NCBI RefSeq assembly: GCF_009866805.1
Contig: NZ_SIZW01000041.1
Location: forward strand, 372,001-436,000
Direction of reading: 5' to 3'
DNA: 64,000 bases
Origin: Schauerella aestuarii
GTDB taxonomy: Bacteria > Pseudomonadota > Gammaproteobacteria > Burkholderiales > Burkholderiaceae_B
Part shown: positions 8,368 through 16,806 of the stretch, one piece after another
Layout: every line of letters begins with the position of its first letter
Position numbering within the stretch: the first letter of the stretch is position 1
Made by a program: the position numbers and the translations under genes
Notes under the pieces: model-generated
Databases searched by the model: none
What the model was told of the DNA's origin: nothing
What the model saw: the letters and a program-made list of their open reading frames with translations, nothing else

Positions 8368-10338
8368 ATGCCTATTCGCTCGTCCATCTCGCGTCGCCCC
8401 GTTGCGATCCAAACCACTGCTGTGTTTGCCCTCGTCTCGGCATTGTTTGCCGCGCCCGCCGCGCAGGCGGCCGTGACTGCATTCGACGTGCAGACGCGCG
8501 ACGCGCAGGCCTTGGAAGGCCGTGTGTTCGGCCCGGCTGGCACTGCAGAGAAAATCTCCGGTGTGGCCACCATCGCACTCGATCCGCAAGACGCGCGCAA
8601 CGCGGGTATCACCGATCTGAGCCTGGCGCCGCGCAACGCAGCCGGGCGCGTGGAAGCGCGTGCGGATGTGGTGATCCTGCGCCCCGCCAGGCCCAATGGC
8701 ACCCTGATCGTCGAAGCCCCTAACCGCGGCCGAAAATTGATCGGCGCCGTGGTCGACGAGGGCAGCGTGCCGGGCAGCAGCCGGTTGAAAGAAGCGGGCG
8801 ATGCCGGCAATGGGTTTTTGCTTTCGCAAGGCTATACGCTGGCGTGGGTGGGGTGGCAGGAAGACGTGCCCGCGGATGCCGGCATGCGCATTGTGCTGCC
8901 CACGATCCCAGGCGTGACGGGTGCCTCGCGCGATGAGTGGGTATTCACGAAAGCGAGTGCCACCGAGCGTGTGGCGCTCAGCTACCCGGCTGCCACGCAA
9001 GCGCATGCCCGTTTGACCGTGCGCGCGCAACGCCTGGATGCCCGTAGCAATCCCGCCGACTTGTCGTTCCGCTTTATCGATGACAACACGATCGAGATTG
9101 CACGGCCCAAGAACATGCCGGTCGATACGATCTATGAATTCACCTACACCGCACGCGATCCCAAGCCGATGGCGATGGGCTTTGCCGCGATCCGCGACGT
9201 GACGGCGTTTCTCACGCATGACGTCACGTCCGCCAATCCCCTGGCGGTGAACGGCAAGCCGGCCATCGCCAAGACGATCGGCTTGGGTGTGTCGCAATCG
9301 GGCCGGGTGCTGCGCGACTACCTCTATCAAGGCTTCAACCAGGACGAGGCGGGACGTCAGGTTTTCGACGGGTTGCTGCTGCAGATTCCGGGCGCGCGCC
9401 GCACCTTCACCAACACGCGCTTCGCACAACTGTCGCGTAATCCCGGCCCGCACGCCGACGATCTCTATCCGGTGGATCAGTTTCCGTCGGCCTACGAGGT
9501 GAGCCGCGATCCGTTTACGGGTAAGCAAGACGGTTTGCTGCAGCAATGCCGCGCAACCGACACGTGCCCGCGTATCGTGCAGATCGATTCCGAATATGAA
9601 TTCTGGGCGTCGCACGCCAGCCAGCTCGTGACCGACGGTCGCGGCCGCGATCTGCCGTTGCCGGCCGAGGTGCGCGCGTTCATGGTGGTGGGCTCGCAGC
9701 ACTTCCCCAGCCCGGTCTCCAAGGCGATGCCGACGTGCGCATTGCCCACCAGCCCCGTCAGCCCGGCGCCGGCCACCCGGGCCTTGTTGACGGCACTCAA
9801 TCAGTGGGTGACCGTGGGCACGCAGCCGCCGGCGAGCCGTTATCCCACGCGTGCGCAGGGTACGTTGTCGCAGGCTCAAGGCTTGTATCCCGCCATTCCC
9901 GGTTTGCCCTATCGCGCGGCGTACGTGGCCTCGCATCGGATCACCGAGGGCGCCCGCTTGCCGATCGCACAGGGCGAGTACCCGCTCTATATGCCGCGTG
10001 TGGACGCCGACGGCAACGGGATCGGCGGACTGCGTCTGCCGATCGTGGCGGCGCCGCGCGGCACCTACGTGGGCTGGAATCCGAAGAGCAACAATCCGGA
10101 AGGGTTGTGCACGCAGATGGGCAGCGCCGTCCCCTTTGCGGCGACCCGCGCCGAGCGCATCGCGCGCAAGGATCCGCGTTTGTCGATCGAAGAGCGTTAT
10201 GCGGACGACGCCGCGTATGTGGCGGCCGTCAAAGCTTCCGCGGATAAGCTCGTTGACCAGCGATTGTTGTTGGCCGACGATGCGGCGGCTGCCGTGGCTG
10301 AAGCGCGCGCAGGAAAGCTCGCCAAGCTTGATCAGTGA
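8368..10338 (+). CDS. Secreted alpha/beta-hydrolase domain-containing protein
   Basis: A 656-residue exported protein. Residues 1-34 form a Sec signal peptide ending APAAQA. The body resembles the large 'alpha/beta hydrolase domain' proteins common in proteobacteria (Abhydrolase_10 type). It contains APNRGRKLIG, a nucleophile-elbow-like GVSQSGRVLRDYLYQGFN near residue 307, and a C-terminal GTYVGWNPKS segment. It is likely a periplasmic esterase or lactonase; the substrate is unknown and the catalytic triad beyond the Ser is not assigned. It is separated from the upstream gene by a terminator, so it has its own promoter. Confidence 0.75.
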   Translation: MPIRSSISRRPVAIQTTAVFALVSALFAAPAAQAAVTAFDVQTRDAQALEGRVFGPAGTAEKISGVATIALDPQDARNAGITDLSLAPRNAAGRVEARADVVILRPARPNGTLIVEAPNRGRKLIGAVVDEGSVPGSSRLKEAGDAGNGFLLSQGYTLAWVGWQEDVPADAGMRIVLPTIPGVTGASRDEWVFTKASATERVALSYPAATQAHARLTVRAQRLDARSNPADLSFRFIDDNTIEIARPKNMPVDTIYEFTYTARDPKPMAMGFAAIRDVTAFLTHDVTSANPLAVNGKPAIAKTIGLGVSQSGRVLRDYLYQGFNQDEAGRQVFDGLLLQIPGARRTFTNTRFAQLSRNPGPHADDLYPVDQFPSAYEVSRDPFTGKQDGLLQQCRATDTCPRIVQIDSEYEFWASHASQLVTDGRGRDLPLPAEVRAFMVVGSQHFPSPVSKAMPTCALPTSPVSPAPATRALLTALNQWVTVGTQPPASRYPTRAQGTLSQAQGLYPAIPGLPYRAAYVASHRITEGARLPIAQGEYPLYMPRVDADGNGIGGLRLPIVAAPRGTYVGWNPKSNNPEGLCTQMGSAVPFAATRAERIARKDPRLSIEERYADDAAYVAAVKASADKLVDQRLLLADDAAAAVAEARAGKLAKLDQ

Positions 10339-10349
10339 TCATGACGGTC

Positions 10350-10374
10350 GCACCGCATCGGCATCATGCGGTGC
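10350..10374. terminator. Hairpin downstream of the hydrolase gene
   Basis: A 9-bp perfect stem (GCACCGCAT with ATGCGGTGC) with a 7-nt loop starts 12 bp after the hydrolase stop codon. It lacks a T tract, so it may act as an mRNA 3' stabilising or Rho-assisted terminator structure. Confidence 0.5.
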
Positions 10375-10492
10375 AGCGCGCGGCGCTGAACGGTGTGCCG
10401 TTTTCATCGTCATGCTCGCGCGGTATCGCTGACGATGACCTCGACCGTCGTGTCGCGCGCTGTGCGGTATCGTTGCTGCTTTGGGTGCGTCG

Positions 10493-10630
10493 ATGAAGAT
10501 GCGCAAGAAGGGCGACCTACCCACCAAAATCTGCGTGCGCTGCGGCCTGCCGTTTACCTGGCGCAAGAAATGGGAAAAGGTGTGGGACGAGGTGAAGTAC
10601 TGCTCCGAGCGCTGCCGCCGTGGCGGCTGA
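10493..10630 (+). CDS. DUF2256 family zinc-ribbon-like protein
   Basis: A 45-residue protein, [18 protein letters not shown] at the start and [10 protein letters not shown] at the end. Four cysteines (14, 17, 37, 41) form a treble-clef or zinc-ribbon-like pair of CxxC and CxxxC motifs around a basic/Trp-rich [11 protein letters not shown] core. This matches DUF2256, whose function is unknown; members often neighbour photolyase or short-chain dehydrogenase genes, which is not the case here. A second ATG two codons downstream is an alternative start. Confidence 0.85.
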   Translation: MKMRKKGDLPTKICVRCGLPFTWRKKWEKVWDEVKYCSERCRRGG

Positions 10631-10681
10631 CGCGCGTCGTGAACACGTCTGCGGCCGGGCTCCGGCGCGATGCGCCTGGCC

Positions 10682-11572
10682 CTACTTGCCTTTGAACGCA
10701 GGCGGCCGCTTTTCGGCGAACGCTTTCATACCCTCCAGATAGTCGTCGGTATACCCCATCGTTTTCTGAATCTCGGCCTCCAGATCGAGCTGTTGCGAGA
10801 GCGTGTTGGCCGCGCTTGCCTGCACCAACTGCTTCGTGCCGCCATACGCGCGCGTCGGCCCGAGGGCCAGCCGATTCACGATTTCGTCCAGCGTCTGGCT
10901 GTAGGCGTCATCGGGGATGCACTTCCAGATCAGGCCCCAGGCTTCAGCCTGCGCCGCACTCACCGGTTCGCCAAATAGAAAGGTGCCCATCGCCCGTGCG
11001 GTGCCGATCTGGCGCGGCAGAAAATACGTGCCGCCTGCATCCGGCACCAAACCGATCTTGCTGAAGGCCTGGATGAAGGTCGCCGACGCCACGGCAAACA
11101 CCACATCGCAGGCGAGCGCCACGCTGGCACCGGCGCCGGCCGCCACCCCATTGACCACCGCTACCACCGGTACCGGCAGCGCGCGGATGGTTTGAATCAA
11201 TGGCGCGTAATGCGCCGTCAGTCCGGCGCTCAGGTCGCGCCGCTCGCCTTCGGATAGCGGCTTGCGATCGTTCAGGTCCTGGCCCGCGCAAAACCCGCGT
11301 CCGCGGCCTGTGATGACGACCCCACGCAGATCCTGCTGCGCTTGCAGAAACGCAAAGGCATGCTTGAGTTCGCCGTGCATTACATCGGTGAAACTATTCA
11401 GCCGGTCGGGCCGATCGAGCGTGATCACGCCCACGCCTTGACGGTACGCGAAGGCAATCGCGCCATAGTGACCCGCGTGACCGTCGTTTTCGGCCGTTGC
11501 AGAAGCCTTGGCGGCAGCAGAGGCACCATAAGCAGCAGAAGCACCAGAAGCAGTAGAAGTCGGACCCGTCAT
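10682..11572 (-). CDS. Enoyl-CoA hydratase/isomerase (PaaG-like)
   Basis: A 296-residue crotonase-fold protein. The CoA-binding/oxyanion segment GRGRGFCAGQDLNDR resembles that of PaaG-type isomerases, followed by VVAVVNGVAAGAGASVALACD and KIGLVPDAGGTYFLPR. It would hydrate or isomerise an enoyl-CoA formed by the acyl-CoA dehydrogenases encoded upstream. The ATG at 11572 overlaps the stop of the dehydrogenase gene (ATGA), which fixes the start. That start implies an unusual low-complexity Ala/Ser extension of about 33 residues before the core (YGAIAFAYRQGVGVITLDRP). Last gene of the minus-strand trio. Confidence 0.9.
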   Translation of the reverse strand: MTGPTSTASGASAAYGASAAAKASATAENDGHAGHYGAIAFAYRQGVGVITLDRPDRLNSFTDVMHGELKHAFAFLQAQQDLRGVVITGRGRGFCAGQDLNDRKPLSEGERRDLSAGLTAHYAPLIQTIRALPVPVVAVVNGVAAGAGASVALACDVVFAVASATFIQAFSKIGLVPDAGGTYFLPRQIGTARAMGTFLFGEPVSAAQAEAWGLIWKCIPDDAYSQTLDEIVNRLALGPTRAYGGTKQLVQASAANTLSQQLDLEAEIQKTMGYTDDYLEGMKAFAEKRPPAFKGK

Positions 11573-12684
11573 GCCAGCGTCTCCAGGATACGAAAATGCT
11601 CGGACGTATCGCCGAGCAGCAGTTCCAATGCGGTCAAGCGTTTGAAGTAGTCGCCGATTTCCATCTCGTCGGTCATGCCCATGCCGCCGTGCAGTTGAAT
11701 GGCTTGCTCGCCGATGAAGCGGCCCGCACGCGCGGTTTCGATCTTGGCTTGCGAGATCATTTTCGCGCGGCGCGGTGCATCCGTCTCGGACAAGGCGGCC
11801 ACCGCGACGTAAGCCATCGACAGTGCCATTTCCTTGGCCACGAGCATGTCGGCCAGGCGGTGCTGCAAGGCTTGGAACGACGCCAGCGGCTGACCGAATT
11901 GCCGCCGGTCTTTCAGGTAAGTGGCCGTGAGATCGATCGCGCGCTGCATCGCACCCGCCGCTTGAATCGAGAGCGCAGCGATGCCCCATTCGATGCCGGT
12001 GGCCAGCGCGCGATCGGCATCGCGCCCATCCACCAGCAAGGCGCTGTGCGGCAAAGGCGCGTTCTCAAACACGATATCCGCACAGCGGCTGCGATCGAAG
12101 GTGGGCGCGTCGATCACGCGAACATGAGCGGTGTCGGCGGGCACCACGAAAATCGCCGTGCGACCTTCTTCCGTGCGCGCCGACACGATCCAATGGGTGG
12201 CGGCAGCGCCGTGCCACACCTGTTTCTTCAGGCCGGTGAGGCGATAGCCATCCGGTGCCGCGGTCGCATGCATCGACATGGGCCGCGTGTGATAGCGGCG
12301 ATTGGGTTCCTGGTAGGCCACGGCGAGCACGACCGTGCCTTGCGCCACGCCAGGCAGCAGCGCGGCGTGATGGGCTTCGTTGTCTGTAGCGGCGATGAGC
12401 GCGGCGCCCATCACGGCGCTGGGAATCACGGGTTCATCGACCAGGCCGCGGCCCAGCGCCAGATGCACCGGCACCAGACTCGACGGGTCTTCGCCAAAAC
12501 CTTCATACGCCGGCGCGATCGTGAGGCCCAACACGCCCATGTCGGCCAGGGTCTCCCACGCGCCGGCATCCACCACGCCCTGCGCCTGGCGCGCGCGTCG
12601 TTTCGGCATCGTCCATTCGGACTGCACCAATCGCTCCAGGCTTTCAGCCAGCATGCGCTGCGATTCGCTATATACAAAATCCAT
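11569..12684 (-). CDS. Acyl-CoA dehydrogenase, small (PimD-like) subunit
   Basis: A 371-residue ACAD. N-terminal helices, a middle beta domain and a C-terminal FAD-binding helical domain (DRRQFGQPLASFQALQHRLA near 255, QLHGGMGMTDEM near 335) are recognisable. It lacks the EPGSGSD-type motif of the larger partner. Side-by-side unequal ACADs often form heteromeric dehydrogenases (PimC/PimD, or FadE/ChsE pairs in steroid degradation), so I infer a complex with the protein from 12730-13920. It introduces a double bond alpha,beta to a CoA thioester. A 45-bp gap separates it from the larger-subunit gene. Confidence 0.88.
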   Translation of the reverse strand: MDFVYSESQRMLAESLERLVQSEWTMPKRRARQAQGVVDAGAWETLADMGVLGLTIAPAYEGFGEDPSSLVPVHLALGRGLVDEPVIPSAVMGAALIAATDNEAHHAALLPGVAQGTVVLAVAYQEPNRRYHTRPMSMHATAAPDGYRLTGLKKQVWHGAAATHWIVSARTEEGRTAIFVVPADTAHVRVIDAPTFDRSRCADIVFENAPLPHSALLVDGRDADRALATGIEWGIAALSIQAAGAMQRAIDLTATYLKDRRQFGQPLASFQALQHRLADMLVAKEMALSMAYVAVAALSETDAPRRAKMISQAKIETARAGRFIGEQAIQLHGGMGMTDEMEIGDYFKRLTALELLLGDTSEHFRILETLA

Positions 12685-12729
12685 GGTTGTCTTCTCGCTT
12701 GGTTTGCTATCGATCGGGCGGTGGCGGCG

Positions 12730-13920
12730 TCACAGCCCCAGCAGCATCCGCGCGATGATGTTCTTTTGCACCTCGGTCGAGCCGCCGTAGATCGTGGTCT
12801 TGCGCATGTCGAGATAGCCCGCGCCCATGGCGCAGGCCACGTCGTCACCGGGCGCATCGTCGGCATCGTCGGCGATCATCCAGCGCGGATCGTAGGCCCA
12901 GGCGTCGGGGCCGGCGGCCTCCATCTGCAAGCGGGCGAGCTGCTGCTGGATCTCGGAGCCGCGGATCTTCAGGATCGACGCCTCGGGGCCCGGCGCACCC
13001 TCATTGGCGGCCGCGACGCGCAGGAGCAGCATCTCCAGCGCGGCGATGTCGATCTCGACTTGCGCGATCTTGTCCTTCATCCGCACGTCGTCGGCCATTG
13101 CGCCGTCGCCGGTTTGCTGATGGCGGCAAAGCGACTTGAGCACCTCGAGTTCGCGGTAACAATGCCCCAGGCCGGCGATGCCGGTGCGTTCGTGCCCCAG
13201 CAGATACTTGGCGTACGTCCAGCCCTGGTTTTCTTCGCCGACGCGATCGCCGACCGGCACGCGCACGTTCTCCAGCCAGACTTCATTGATGTCGTGCCCG
13301 CCGTCCAGCGTGGTGATGGGGCGCACCGTGACGCCCGGCGCGCGCATGTCGATCAACAGCATCGAGATGCCGCTCTGCTTCTTTGCTTGCGGATCCGTGC
13401 GTACCAGGCAAAACATCCAGTCGGCGTACTGCGCCAGCGTGGTCCACGTCTTTTGACCGTTGACGATATAGTGGTCGCCGTCGCGCTCGGCCCGGGTCGA
13501 GAGCGAGGCCAGGTCGGACCCCGATCCCGGTTCGGAGTATCCCTGGCACCACCAATCCTGCATCGTGACGATCCGAGGCAGCAGTCGGGCTTTCTGTTCG
13601 TCACTGCCGTACTTCAGCAGTACAGGACCGATCATGGTGAGGCCGAACGGCAAGAGGCGCGGGGCACCGGCCTTGTAGGTTTCCACCTCGAAGATCAGGC
13701 GCTCCATGGCATTCCATCCGGTGCCGCCATGGGCGACCGGCCAATTGGGGGCGCCCCAGCCTTGCTCGGCCAGCGCCAGGTGCCAGCGCACGTAATCGTC
13801 TTTTTCAAGCCGTCGATGGCGCATCACCTTGTCGCGGATATCCGCCGGCAGCTTGTCAGCCACGAATGCGCGCACGGTATCGCGAAAGGCACGCTCTTCG
13901 GGCGTCCAGTTGAGATTCAT
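12730..13920 (-). CDS. Acyl-CoA dehydrogenase, large (PimC-like) subunit
   Basis: A 396-residue ACAD. It has WWCQGYSEPGSGSDLASLST (about 126-145, FAD/substrate loop), the middle-domain IVNGQKTWTTLAQYADWMF, and a C-terminal TTIYGGSTEVQKNIIAR block. It is the first gene of the minus-strand trio with the small subunit and enoyl-CoA hydratase. Transcription starts in the 254-bp region shared with the divergent DUF35/thiolase genes, suggesting joint control of one CoA-dependent degradation pathway. The substrate is not predictable from sequence. Confidence 0.92.
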   Translation of the reverse strand: MNLNWTPEERAFRDTVRAFVADKLPADIRDKVMRHRRLEKDDYVRWHLALAEQGWGAPNWPVAHGGTGWNAMERLIFEVETYKAGAPRLLPFGLTMIGPVLLKYGSDEQKARLLPRIVTMQDWWCQGYSEPGSGSDLASLSTRAERDGDHYIVNGQKTWTTLAQYADWMFCLVRTDPQAKKQSGISMLLIDMRAPGVTVRPITTLDGGHDINEVWLENVRVPVGDRVGEENQGWTYAKYLLGHERTGIAGLGHCYRELEVLKSLCRHQQTGDGAMADDVRMKDKIAQVEIDIAALEMLLLRVAAANEGAPGPEASILKIRGSEIQQQLARLQMEAAGPDAWAYDPRWMIADDADDAPGDDVACAMGAGYLDMRKTTIYGGSTEVQKNIIARMLLGL

Positions 13921-14023
13921 GATGTGTCTCCTCCTTCTCCAATCTAGTCCCAGGGTGGGGTGGGGCGCAATTTCCCTTTTTGGAACACGCGCTTATCCTG
14001 AGCCGAATGGTGTGCCTGGCAAA

Positions 14024-14046
14024 TGCCTGACACGCGTCAGCAGGCA
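14024..14046. promoter_or_regulatory. Nested inverted repeats in ACAD/DUF35 divergent region
   Basis: CTGAC-N4-GTCAG (14027-14040) lies inside TGCCTG ... CAGGCA (14024-14046), about midway between the divergent start codons. It could be an operator for an unlinked regulator. No regulator gene lies in this cluster. Confidence 0.35.
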
Positions 14047-14174
14047 ATCCGGGCCGGTCGCCCACGATGGCGACGCTTCGTGTGTCCGGAAGGCCCGGTT
14101 AAGCAATGAAGAATGGTCAAGCGCGCAACGGATACGCAAAACTCGACGTTCTGTTCCTCTCTTGAAGACGAGCC

Positions 14175-14576
14175 ATGCCGAATACTGAGTCCGCCGCGAT
14201 GCCGCAGGGCGCCGATCTGCATTACCGCACTGCGTTGGACAGCGGGCAGTTCCTGATCCAGCATTGCGTGGCCTGCGATCGGGCGGTGTTCTTTCCCCGC
14301 ATGCTGTGTCCGCATTGCGGCAGCGTCGATCTCACCTGGATCGCACCCACCGGTGCCGGCATCGTGTATTCGACTACCGTGGTGCGCCGCAAGGCCGACG
14401 CCGGCGGCGACTATAACGTGGCCCTGATCGACCTGCAGGAAGGCGTGCGTCTGATGTCGCGAGTGGAAGGAATGCCGCCCGCCGACGTGCGCATCGGCAT
14501 GAAGGTGCAGGCCCGCGTCGATCAGGTCGACGGACACGGCTTGCTGGTTTTTACCCGCCAGGGAGAACAGCAGTGA
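14175..14576 (+). CDS. DUF35 / OB-fold zinc-ribbon protein, partner of thiolase-like protein
   Basis: A 133-residue protein with a rubredoxin-like zinc ribbon (C31VAC34 and C45PHC48), then an OB-fold domain (GAGIVYSTTVVRRKADAGGDYNVALIDLQEGVRLMSRV). DUF35 proteins form complexes with SCP2/lipid-transfer-type thiolases or aldolases (BbsA with BbsB, ChsH2 with Ltp2), and bind CoA or stabilise the partner. The stop overlaps the GTG start of the thiolase-like gene by four bases, strongly supporting such a complex here. Confidence 0.9.
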   Translation: MPNTESAAMPQGADLHYRTALDSGQFLIQHCVACDRAVFFPRMLCPHCGSVDLTWIAPTGAGIVYSTTVVRRKADAGGDYNVALIDLQEGVRLMSRVEGMPPADVRIGMKVQARVDQVDGHGLLVFTRQGEQQ

Positions 14577-15745
14577 CCATCGAATCCTTGAGAGGTGATG
14601 TCGCGATCGCAGGGGTGGGGCAGGCCGGCCTGGGCGATGCCACCGGCTTCACCGAAATGGAGATCCTTGTGCAGGCGGCGCAGCACGCGGTGGCCGACGC
14701 GGGCCTGACCATGCAGGATATCGACGGCATCTGCACGGCCAGTGTCGCGGCCACCATGTGGGTGATGCCGGTGATCGAGCATCTGGGCATTCGGCCCACG
14801 TTCATCGACAGCACCATGCTGGGCGGATCGAGTTTCGTGGCGCACATCATGCCGGCGATTCAAGCCCTGGCGAGCGGGCAGTGCAACGCCGTGCTGGTGT
14901 GCTACGGCAGCACGCAGCGCACGTCCACCGTCAACCGGGCGGAAGTGGGGCGCATGCGCAAGCACATGGATCCGCAACCGTACGAGGCGCCGTACGACCC
15001 CTTGTCGCCGATCAGTTCGTACGCGCTGGCGGCGGCGCGTCACATGCACCAGTACGGCACGACGCGCGAGCAATTGGCCGAGGTGGCGTTGGCCGCCAAT
15101 CAATGGGCACAGCGCAATCCGGAAGCGCTGGCGCGCGAGCCGCTCACGCTGGACAAGATTCTGGGCGCGCGGATGGTGTCCGATCCCCTGACGGTGCGCG
15201 ACTGCTGTCTGGTGAGCGACGGCGCAGGGGCCTACGTGCTCGTGCGTGCCGACCGCGCCCGCGATCTGCCGCAAAAGCCGGTGTATGTGCTGGGCAATGC
15301 GACGGCGGTCTGGAATCGCCAGATTTCGTCGATGCACGATCTGACGATCACCGCCGCGCAGGAGTCGGGCCGGCGCGCCTTTGCGATGGCCGGCGTCACG
15401 CCCGCCGATATCGATGTGGTGGAGGTGTACGACGCTTTCACGATCAACACCATTCTCTTTCTTGAAGATCTGGGCTTCTGCAAAAAGGGCGAAGGGGGTG
15501 CGTTCGTGAGCGGCGGTGCAATCGCGCCGGGCGGGCGGTTGCCGGTCAACACCAATGGCGGCGGGTTGTCGTGCATCCACCCTGGCATGTACGGCATCTT
15601 CATCATGATCGAAGCCGTGCGGCAATTGCGCGGCGTAGCGGGTGAGCGTCAGATCGACGATGCGCAACTGGCGGTCGTACACGGCAACGGCGGCACCTTG
15701 TCGAGCCAGTCCACCGCTATTTTGGGGACGGCCAACACACTTTGA
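14573..15745 (+). CDS. Thiolase-like (SCP2/lipid-transfer type) protein
   Basis: A 390-residue thiolase-fold protein. The GTG start at 14573 overlaps the DUF35 stop and has a good GGGAGA upstream. Late motifs SCIHPGMYG and VHGNGGTLSSQS provide the conserved Cys and His of this superfamily. At the place where classic thiolases have the nucleophilic Cys I read DSTMLGGSSF, without Cys. With a DUF35 partner this resembles Ltp2-type retro-aldolases or BbsB-type thiolases. It probably performs the C-C cleavage step of the pathway; which chemistry it uses is open. Confidence 0.85.
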   Translation: MTIESLRGDVAIAGVGQAGLGDATGFTEMEILVQAAQHAVADAGLTMQDIDGICTASVAATMWVMPVIEHLGIRPTFIDSTMLGGSSFVAHIMPAIQALASGQCNAVLVCYGSTQRTSTVNRAEVGRMRKHMDPQPYEAPYDPLSPISSYALAAARHMHQYGTTREQLAEVALAANQWAQRNPEALAREPLTLDKILGARMVSDPLTVRDCCLVSDGAGAYVLVRADRARDLPQKPVYVLGNATAVWNRQISSMHDLTITAAQESGRRAFAMAGVTPADIDVVEVYDAFTINTILFLEDLGFCKKGEGGAFVSGGAIAPGGRLPVNTNGGGLSCIHPGMYGIFIMIEAVRQLRGVAGERQIDDAQLAVVHGNGGTLSSQSTAILGTANTL

Positions 15746-15820
15746 TTTCAAGACGCCCACGGCACTCGATTGCGGTGGCACATATAAGAGCAACCCAACC
15801 ATGGGTTGAGGAGACAGGGC

Positions 15821-16795
15821 ATGACGTTCAAGGGCATTTCGGCCGGTGCGGCCGTGGTAGTCGCGTTGATGACAGTACCTGTGGCGCACGCCGCCGACTG
15901 GCCCGACCGGCCCCTCCGGCTGGTCGTGGGTTATGCGCCGGGAGGTCCGGTGGACACCACCGCGCGTGTCTTCTCGAAGTATCTGGGCGATAAGCTCGGG
16001 CAGACGGTGGTGGTGGAAAACCGGTCGGGCGCGAGCGGCATCATCGGTGCGCAGGCCGTCACGAATGCGCCGGCCGATGGCTACCTGCTCTATTTCGCGG
16101 CCAGCCCCACGATGACCATGTCGCCGCTGGTACAGAAAACGGAAAACTTCGATCCTCGCCGCGACTTCAGTTATCTGGGGTTGATCGTCAACTACACGAA
16201 TGTGCTCGTGATCGGCCCGCAATCGCCGGCCACGTCGGTGAAGGAACTGGTCGACGCGGCCCGTGCCAATCCGCAAGCCGTGTCGTTCGGGTCGGCCGGC
16301 ATTGGCGCCTCGAATCATTTGTCGGCCGAGCTGATGAAGATCAAATCCAATGCGCCCATGCTGCATGTGCCTTATCGCGGCAATTCGCCTGCCATGCTGG
16401 ATGTGGTCAGCGGCAAGATCACCTTCATGTTCGACATCACGAGTACGGCGATTCCTTTCATCAAGAGCGGCAAGGCGCGCGCGCTGGCGGTGACGTCGCG
16501 CACACGCAATCCCGAGCTGCCCGATGTGCCCACGATGATCGAAGCGGGTATTCCGGACTACGAAGTGACCGGCTGGTATGCGCTGGTGGGGCCCAAGGCC
16601 TTGCCGGCCAACATCGCCGCCAAACTCACGCAGGCCCTGGCCGACGTATCCGCGGATCCCGCATTCAGGAAGTCGATGATCGACGGCGGCTACACCATCG
16701 ACAACGGTGGGCCGGCTGTCTTGCAAAAGCGCATCGCCAACGAGTACGCGCTGTGGGAAGACGTGATCAAGAAAGCCGGCATCAAGGCGGAGTGA
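15821..16795 (+). CDS. Bug-type tripartite tricarboxylate transporter substrate-binding protein
   Basis: A 324-residue periplasmic receptor. ATG 15821 has GAGGAGA upstream. The signal peptide (residues 1 to about 24, ending AHA) precedes ADWPDRPLRLVVGYAPGGPVDTTAR. The family blocks YGSAG-like (FGSAGIGASNHLSAELMK) and VPYRGNSPAMLDVVSGKI follow. It probably delivers the substrate of the surrounding CoA-dependent degradation genes. No TctA/TctB permease genes accompany it. Confidence 0.93.
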   Translation: MTFKGISAGAAVVVALMTVPVAHAADWPDRPLRLVVGYAPGGPVDTTARVFSKYLGDKLGQTVVVENRSGASGIIGAQAVTNAPADGYLLYFAASPTMTMSPLVQKTENFDPRRDFSYLGLIVNYTNVLVIGPQSPATSVKELVDAARANPQAVSFGSAGIGASNHLSAELMKIKSNAPMLHVPYRGNSPAMLDVVSGKITFMFDITSTAIPFIKSGKARALAVTSRTRNPELPDVPTMIEAGIPDYEVTGWYALVGPKALPANIAAKLTQALADVSADPAFRKSMIDGGYTIDNGGPAVLQKRIANEYALWEDVIKKAGIKAE

Positions 16796-16806
16796 TGACG
16801 CGGGCG

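Noticed and set aside
11596-13947. Open frame of about 780 codons antisense to the two acyl-CoA dehydrogenase genes
   Set aside because: His/Arg-rich, no recognisable domain; both dehydrogenases on the other strand are intact.
15791-15808. CAACCC-N6-GGGTTG inverted repeat before the Bug receptor gene
   Set aside because: Short arms and position close to the Shine-Dalgarno; not convincing as an operator.
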